Below, one piece after another: positions 59,709 to 64,000 of a stretch of 64,000 nt of DNA. Every line of letters starts with the position of its first letter. Position 1 is the stretch's first letter. The notes below the pieces were generated by a model. That model searched no databases. It was not told where the DNA came from and saw only the letters and a list, made by a program, of their open reading frames with translations. Position numbers and translations under genes: made by a program. This stretch comes from JAEUIE01 sp046350055 (GTDB lineage Bacteria; Planctomycetota; Planctomycetia; Gemmatales; HRBIN36), in NCBI GenBank assembly GCA_046350055.1, contig JAXMBC010000001.1, positions 2,666,001-2,730,000 of the forward strand, in the 5' to 3' direction.

Positions 59709-59782
59709 CCATTGCATCGCTTCGCCATACCGCATACAGTCTGTCAGTCCTACTTCCCACCAGTTGCAAGGTTAGTTGAACG

Positions 59783-61108
59783 ATGTCGAACACCTCCGCC
59801 GCCGCCACGCCTGCCAGCCTGAAATTCAAACTGTCCATCATGATGTTCCTGCAGTTCGTCATCTGGGGAGCGTGGTTTGAGATTGGGTTTTCTTATATTC
59901 CCAACCTGGTGTTCACGGATCCTCAGACGTGGATGGTGCCGCTCATTTTCGGTGCTTTCAATATTGGTGCGCTGGTTGCTCTCTTCTTCAGTACCCAGTT
60001 TGCCGACCGCAACTATGCTGCTGAGAAGTTCCTGTCGTTCAGCCATTTAATTGGTGGTCTGGCGATCCTCGGGCTCTTCTTCCTGCATCCGGAAGGTGAT
60101 CAGAAAGTTAATTTCTGGGTCTTCTTTGGCCTGATGCTGCTGCATTCCATCTTTTACGTTCCGACCATTTCCATCACCAATTCCATCGCCTTTGCCGCCA
60201 TGAAGGATCCGGAGAAGGAGTTTGGTCCCATTCGCCTGTGGGGTACCATCGGATGGATCGTTGCCAGCTGGCCGTTTATCTTCATTCTGGTCGACTGGGC
60301 CAAGGTGCCTGCGTTTGGTGCTGTCGGTTTCAGCGACTGGCTGGGGGCTGTCTTTGCTAATTCACTTGGTGGTGCTGCACTGGCCAAGGGGCAAAGCTAT
60401 GTCTTCCTCGTGGCTGGCGTTGCATCACTCTTGCTGGCTGCGTTCAGCCTCACACTGCCTCACACTCCACCCAAGCCTGCTACTGGTGAAGACAAGCTGG
60501 CGTGGATGAAGGCCCTCAAGTACCTCTCCAAGCCATTCCTTCTGGTACTGTTCATTGTTACGTTTCTTGATGCAGCGGTGCACCAGAGTTACTTCTTCTG
60601 GACCTATGATTTCCTGAAGGATCGGGTAGGCATCCCCGCCAACTGGGCAGGCCCCGTGATGAAGATCGGCCAGATTGCTGAGATTCTGACCATGCTTCTG
60701 CTGGGATATGTGCTGAAAAACCTCGGCTGGCGGATGACGATGATTATTGGTGTGCTCGGGCATGTCGCCCGATTTGCAGTCTTCGCCTACATGCCAGAGA
60801 AGACCCCTACGATCCTCATCATCATGCTTCATGGTGTCTGTTACGCCTTCTTCTTCGCCACAGTCTACATCTTTGTGGACAAATACTTCCCCAAGGATAT
60901 CCGAAGCTCTGCACAGGGACTCTTTAATGTGCTCATCCTGGGCGTCGGCCCATTTGTCGCCAACTTCCTCTGTGCTGAACTGAAGACAAAATACACGGTC
61001 GATGGGGCTATTGAATACCCCACCGTGTTCATGTTCAGCATGGCTGCGGGGCTGGTAGGTGCGGTGCTGCTGTTGCTGTTCTTCCATCCGCCGAAGGAAG
61101 AGGCATAG
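59783..61108 (+). CDS. MFS nucleoside-type transporter
   Basis: 441 residues with 12 predicted helices. Opening MMFLQFVIWGAWFEIGFSYIP, TQFADRNYAAEKFLSF and FGPIRLWGTIGWIVA match the NupG/XapB-like proton-symporter group. Import of nucleosides is typical; a sugar substrate cannot be excluded. Convergent with aceE. Confidence 0.85.
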   Translation: MSNTSAAATPASLKFKLSIMMFLQFVIWGAWFEIGFSYIPNLVFTDPQTWMVPLIFGAFNIGALVALFFSTQFADRNYAAEKFLSFSHLIGGLAILGLFFLHPEGDQKVNFWVFFGLMLLHSIFYVPTISITNSIAFAAMKDPEKEFGPIRLWGTIGWIVASWPFIFILVDWAKVPAFGAVGFSDWLGAVFANSLGGAALAKGQSYVFLVAGVASLLLAAFSLTLPHTPPKPATGEDKLAWMKALKYLSKPFLLVLFIVTFLDAAVHQSYFFWTYDFLKDRVGIPANWAGPVMKIGQIAEILTMLLLGYVLKNLGWRMTMIIGVLGHVARFAVFAYMPEKTPTILIIMLHGVCYAFFFATVYIFVDKYFPKDIRSSAQGLFNVLILGVGPFVANFLCAELKTKYTVDGAIEYPTVFMFSMAAGLVGAVLLLLFFHPPKEEA

Positions 61109-61146
61109 CGTCCTAAACGGATGCCATCGAACCATGAAACAAACAT

Positions 61147-61169
61147 CGCCCGGTCAAATAGACCGGGCG
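61147..61169. terminator. Bidirectional hairpin between MFS and aceE
   Basis: CGCCCGGTC (61147-61155) pairs with GACCGGGCG (61161-61169) around AAATA. Both genes end here convergently. Confidence 0.7.
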
Positions 61170-61199
61170 GTTGACTTTCGTCTTCATATTGTCCGAAGC

Positions 61200-63938
61200 C
61201 TATGCATACTGCGCGCTTGCCTTTTCCGGATTCACGCCGAGCTTCTTGATCAGTTCCGCCACCTTGGCGGCGGGGAACTGGCCCTTCTTGAACAGCGAGT
61301 AGGCAGCGGCAATCGCTACGCTCTCGGCGTCGTTCTCGAAGTGGCGGCGGAGGTCCTTGCGGTCTTCCGAGCGGCCGAAGCCATCGGTGCCGAGTGGGTG
61401 GAAGCCACCGGGGATGAAGCGGCTGATCTGGTCGGCCACGATCTTCATGTTGTCGCTGACAGCTACCACGGGGAATGGTTCGGGAGAAAGTACCTGCGTG
61501 ATGTACGGCATTCGGGCTGTCTCGGTCGGGTGGAGCATGTTCCAGCGTTCACACTCGAGTGCCTCTCGGCGGAGTTCACTGTAGCTGGTGGCACTCCACA
61601 CGTCGGCTTCGATGCCTTCCTGCTGGAGGATGGCCTGGGCCTTGAGAGCCGACTGCAGAATCACACCACTGCCAAAGAGATGCACCCGCAGCTTGCCCTT
61701 GGGGTCCGCAGCGGGCTTGTACTTGTACAGACCCTTGAGGATGCCTTGCTCCACGCCGGCGGGCATCGGCGGCATCGCATAGTTCTCGTTGTACAGCGTG
61801 ATGTAGTAGAAGATCGACTCATCCTTCACGTACATCCGGCGAATGCCTTCCTTGATGATCACGCCGATCTCGTAGGCGAAGGCGGGATCATAGCCCAGGC
61901 AATTGGGCACGGTGCTGGCGACGAGGATGCTATGGCCATCTTCGTGCTGCAGGCCTTCGCCGTTGAGCGTGGTACGGCCATAGGTGGCGCCGAGGAGGAA
62001 GCCCTTGCCGCGGGCATCGCCATTGGCCCAGATCAGGTCGCCGACCCGCTGGAAGCCGAACATCGAGTAGTAGATGTAGAACGGGATGCTGTTGCAGCCG
62101 TGCGTCGAGTAGGCGGTGCCTGCAGCGACGAAGCTCGACATGCCACCCGCTTCGCTGATGCCTTCCTGCAGGATCTGGCCGTTCTGGGCCTCCTTGTAGA
62201 ACATCACGTTAGCCGAATCGACCGGTTCGTAGAGCTGACCCTTGGAGGAGTAGATACCAGCCTGCGAAAAGAGTGGATCAAGCCCGAAGGTACGTGATTC
62301 ATCCGGCACGATGGGGACGATCAGCTTGCCATATTCCTTGTCCTTCAGCATGCGGCTGAGGATGGCAACATAGGCGCCGGTGGTGGAAACTTCGCGTGTG
62401 CCGGTGCCCTTCTTCGATTCCTCGAAGGCGGCATCGTCAATTTTGGCGATCGGCTTGGCCCGCACGATGCGGCGAGGCACGGGGCCTTGCAAGGCGGCCC
62501 GGCGTTCCTTGATGTACTTCACTTCGGGGCTGCTGGGCCCTGGATGGTAGAAGGGAATCTCTTCAATCTGGGCGTCGTCGACGGGTAGATGGTACCGATC
62601 ACGCAGGCTGATAAGAGCCGTCTTCTCCACTTCCTTCTTGTTGTGAGCGGTGTTGCGCCCGGAGATGGCTTCGCCCAGACCATAGCCCTTGATGGTATGA
62701 GCCAGGACGACGGTTGGTTGGCCCTTGTGATTGGTAGCAGCCTGATAGGCAGCGTAGACCTTGGCCGGATCGTGGCCGCCACGCTTGAAGAAGAGGTGCT
62801 GCAGTTCATCGTCGCTGAGCCGGCTGCCGAACTCCTGCAGTTCGGGGCGGTCGCCGATGAAGTCGTTACGGATGTATTCGCCCGACTCCACGCTGTACTT
62901 CTGCATCTGGCCGTCGACCACTTCGAGCAACCGCTTGACCAGGGCACCGTCGTGGTCCTGGGCAAAGTGCTCGTCCCAGGCGCTGCCCCAGAGCACCTTG
63001 ATGACGTTCCAGCCGGCCCCGCGGAAGATGCCTTCCAGTTCCTGGATGATCTTGCCGTTGCCCCGCACCGGGCCGTCAAGCCGCTGGAGGTTGCAGTTTA
63101 CCGTCCATGTCAGGTTGTCGAGCTGTTCACGAGCAGCCATGGTGATGGCGCCGAGCGATTCGGGCTCGTCCATTTCACCGTCGCCCAGGAACGCCCACAC
63201 CCGGCTCTTGCTGGTATCGGCCAGGCCGCGGGCATGCAGGTAGCGGTTGAAGCGGGCCTGGTAGATGCTCATGATCGGCCCGAGGCCCATCGACACAGTG
63301 GGGAATTCCCAGAAATTCGGCATCAGCCAGGGGTGCGGATACGAAGAAAGCCCGCCACCAGTAGCGAGCTCTCGACGGAAGTTGGTGAGGTTCAGTTCGG
63401 ATAGGAACCCTTCCAGATAGGCATGGGCATAAATGCCGGGGGAGCTATGGCCCTGGAAGTAAATCTGATCGCCACCCAGTCCATCTTCCTTGCCCCGGAA
63501 GAAGTGCATCATGGCCACCTGGTAGAGAGTGGCACACGAAGCGTAGGTGGAGAGGTGCCCACCGATGCCTTTGGAGCGTTTGCCGCCGCGCATCACCATG
63601 GCCACGGCGTTCCAGCGGTTGATACCCTTGATGCGGCGTTCCAACTCCCGGTCGCCGGGGTAGTCGGGCTGCTGCGCTACCGGGATGGTGTTAACGTAGC
63701 TGGTGTTCGAGGTGAACGTCGGCGGGGCGCCGAGCTTTTCGCCTTCTTCACGAAGTGTATCGAGCAGGTAGGTCGCACGGTCAGCACCGCTGGTGCTGAT
63801 CACACCCTGTAACGACTGCTTCCATTCATCGGTTTCAATTGGATCGATATCGGTTGTCGGAGCGGCATAGTCCTGCGCGTCGGTCAGAGCAGGTTCATCT
63901 TGAGAGACGGCATCGAGCTGGGTCGAGTCGTAGTTCAT
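61200..63938 (-). CDS. aceE: Pyruvate dehydrogenase E1, homodimeric
   Basis: 912 residues, the usual length. Thiamine-dependent decarboxylation of pyruvate, transferring acetyl to E2. The TPP motif is GDGEMDEPESLGAITMA; further signatures are FFRGKEDGLGGDQIYFQGHSS and GGMSSFVAAGTAYSTHG. There is no E2/E3 neighbour in the window. It is the second E1 system here, after pdhAB. Start ATG 63938 without a clear ribosome site. Confidence 0.95.
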   Translation of the reverse strand: MNYDSTQLDAVSQDEPALTDAQDYAAPTTDIDPIETDEWKQSLQGVISTSGADRATYLLDTLREEGEKLGAPPTFTSNTSYVNTIPVAQQPDYPGDRELERRIKGINRWNAVAMVMRGGKRSKGIGGHLSTYASCATLYQVAMMHFFRGKEDGLGGDQIYFQGHSSPGIYAHAYLEGFLSELNLTNFRRELATGGGLSSYPHPWLMPNFWEFPTVSMGLGPIMSIYQARFNRYLHARGLADTSKSRVWAFLGDGEMDEPESLGAITMAAREQLDNLTWTVNCNLQRLDGPVRGNGKIIQELEGIFRGAGWNVIKVLWGSAWDEHFAQDHDGALVKRLLEVVDGQMQKYSVESGEYIRNDFIGDRPELQEFGSRLSDDELQHLFFKRGGHDPAKVYAAYQAATNHKGQPTVVLAHTIKGYGLGEAISGRNTAHNKKEVEKTALISLRDRYHLPVDDAQIEEIPFYHPGPSSPEVKYIKERRAALQGPVPRRIVRAKPIAKIDDAAFEESKKGTGTREVSTTGAYVAILSRMLKDKEYGKLIVPIVPDESRTFGLDPLFSQAGIYSSKGQLYEPVDSANVMFYKEAQNGQILQEGISEAGGMSSFVAAGTAYSTHGCNSIPFYIYYSMFGFQRVGDLIWANGDARGKGFLLGATYGRTTLNGEGLQHEDGHSILVASTVPNCLGYDPAFAYEIGVIIKEGIRRMYVKDESIFYYITLYNENYAMPPMPAGVEQGILKGLYKYKPAADPKGKLRVHLFGSGVILQSALKAQAILQQEGIEADVWSATSYSELRREALECERWNMLHPTETARMPYITQVLSPEPFPVVAVSDNMKIVADQISRFIPGGFHPLGTDGFGRSEDRKDLRRHFENDAESVAIAAAYSLFKKGQFPAAKVAELIKKLGVNPEKASAQYA

Positions 63939-64000
63939 GTGTGTGTGGTGGCTGTGTTTTTAGAGAAAAGCGTGAGTAGTGATACACGTAAGCTCAACCA

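Noticed and set aside
1..64000. tRNA, rRNA, prophage or transposase genes
   Set aside because: None was recognised on either strand; the only mobile-like items are short repeats without encoded enzymes.

Overview
The window looks like chromosomal DNA of a planctomycete, most likely a member of the Gemmatales. The basis is gene content: a BBP7-type outer-membrane barrel (42866-44026), a TIGR03067-type small secreted protein (42279-42692), WPGYRG-type PQQ propellers, an exosortase fused to an EpsI-like domain (51860-53413), HpnC/D/E hopanoid genes, TadE/TadG-like genes, and dispersed repeats whose translations read NPKRKRG, SLAHASG and TRSVSEG. No rRNA, tRNA, CRISPR array, integrase or transposase was recognised. 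Most genes are ordinary chromosomal housekeeping or envelope genes.

Layout. 1-11314: a partial Tyr-rich/Gly-Ser-rich protein, a short SecA-like ATPase, a flavin monooxygenase, two exported proteins, the coupled pair dxr-rseP, and sodA. 11392-17634: a serine beta-lactamase-like hydrolase, then four minus-strand genes for enzymes that make or break amide/ester bonds (ATP-grasp, esterase, class-I glutamine-amidotransferase-like hydrolase, C45 Ntn hydrolase), then a RarD-like transporter. 17760-22174: a TadE-TadE-TadG-like operon whose last protein has a long polyproline segment, closed by a strong terminator. 22303-28271: a tightly spaced run of ABC ATPase, permease, His-rich polytopic protein, cyclophilin, trypsin-like protein and HtrA-like protease, apparently for transport and envelope protein quality control. 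28400-31862: two PSP1/YaaT-like genes flanking a Minf_1886 protein, a histidine phosphatase and a HAD hydrolase. 31863-38711: an AT-richer orphan, a Lys-rich small protein, a GT39-like membrane protein, a Hanks kinase, a HisA-like protein, a lysophospholipid acyltransferase and a DUF1573 protein.

38796-46214: pdhB/pdhA (heterodimeric E1), a zinc-ribbon membrane protein, the TIGR03067 and BBP7 proteins, guaB, and an exported protein whose start lies inside guaB. 46412-53413: a probable surface-polysaccharide/sorting locus (AsnB-type amidotransferase, GT4 glycosyltransferase, radical SAM enzyme, SDR, exosortase). 53633-59350: 5-formyl-THF cyclo-ligase, an orphan membrane-anchored protein, a small lipoprotein and hpnC-hpnD-hpnE for squalene. 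59381-63938: rpsT, an MFS nucleoside-type transporter, and homodimeric aceE, a second pyruvate dehydrogenase E1.

The most notable observations are a 64-bp inverted-repeat element embedded in frame in hpnE, three copies of a palindromic REP-like repeat, a SecA lacking the wing and two-helix-finger domains, a Cys-rich YaaT paralogue, an HtrA with Glu at the usual Asp position, two unrelated E1 systems, and the amide-bond enzyme cluster at 12.5-16.6 kb. All starts and functions come from reading the sequence; no database search was run.
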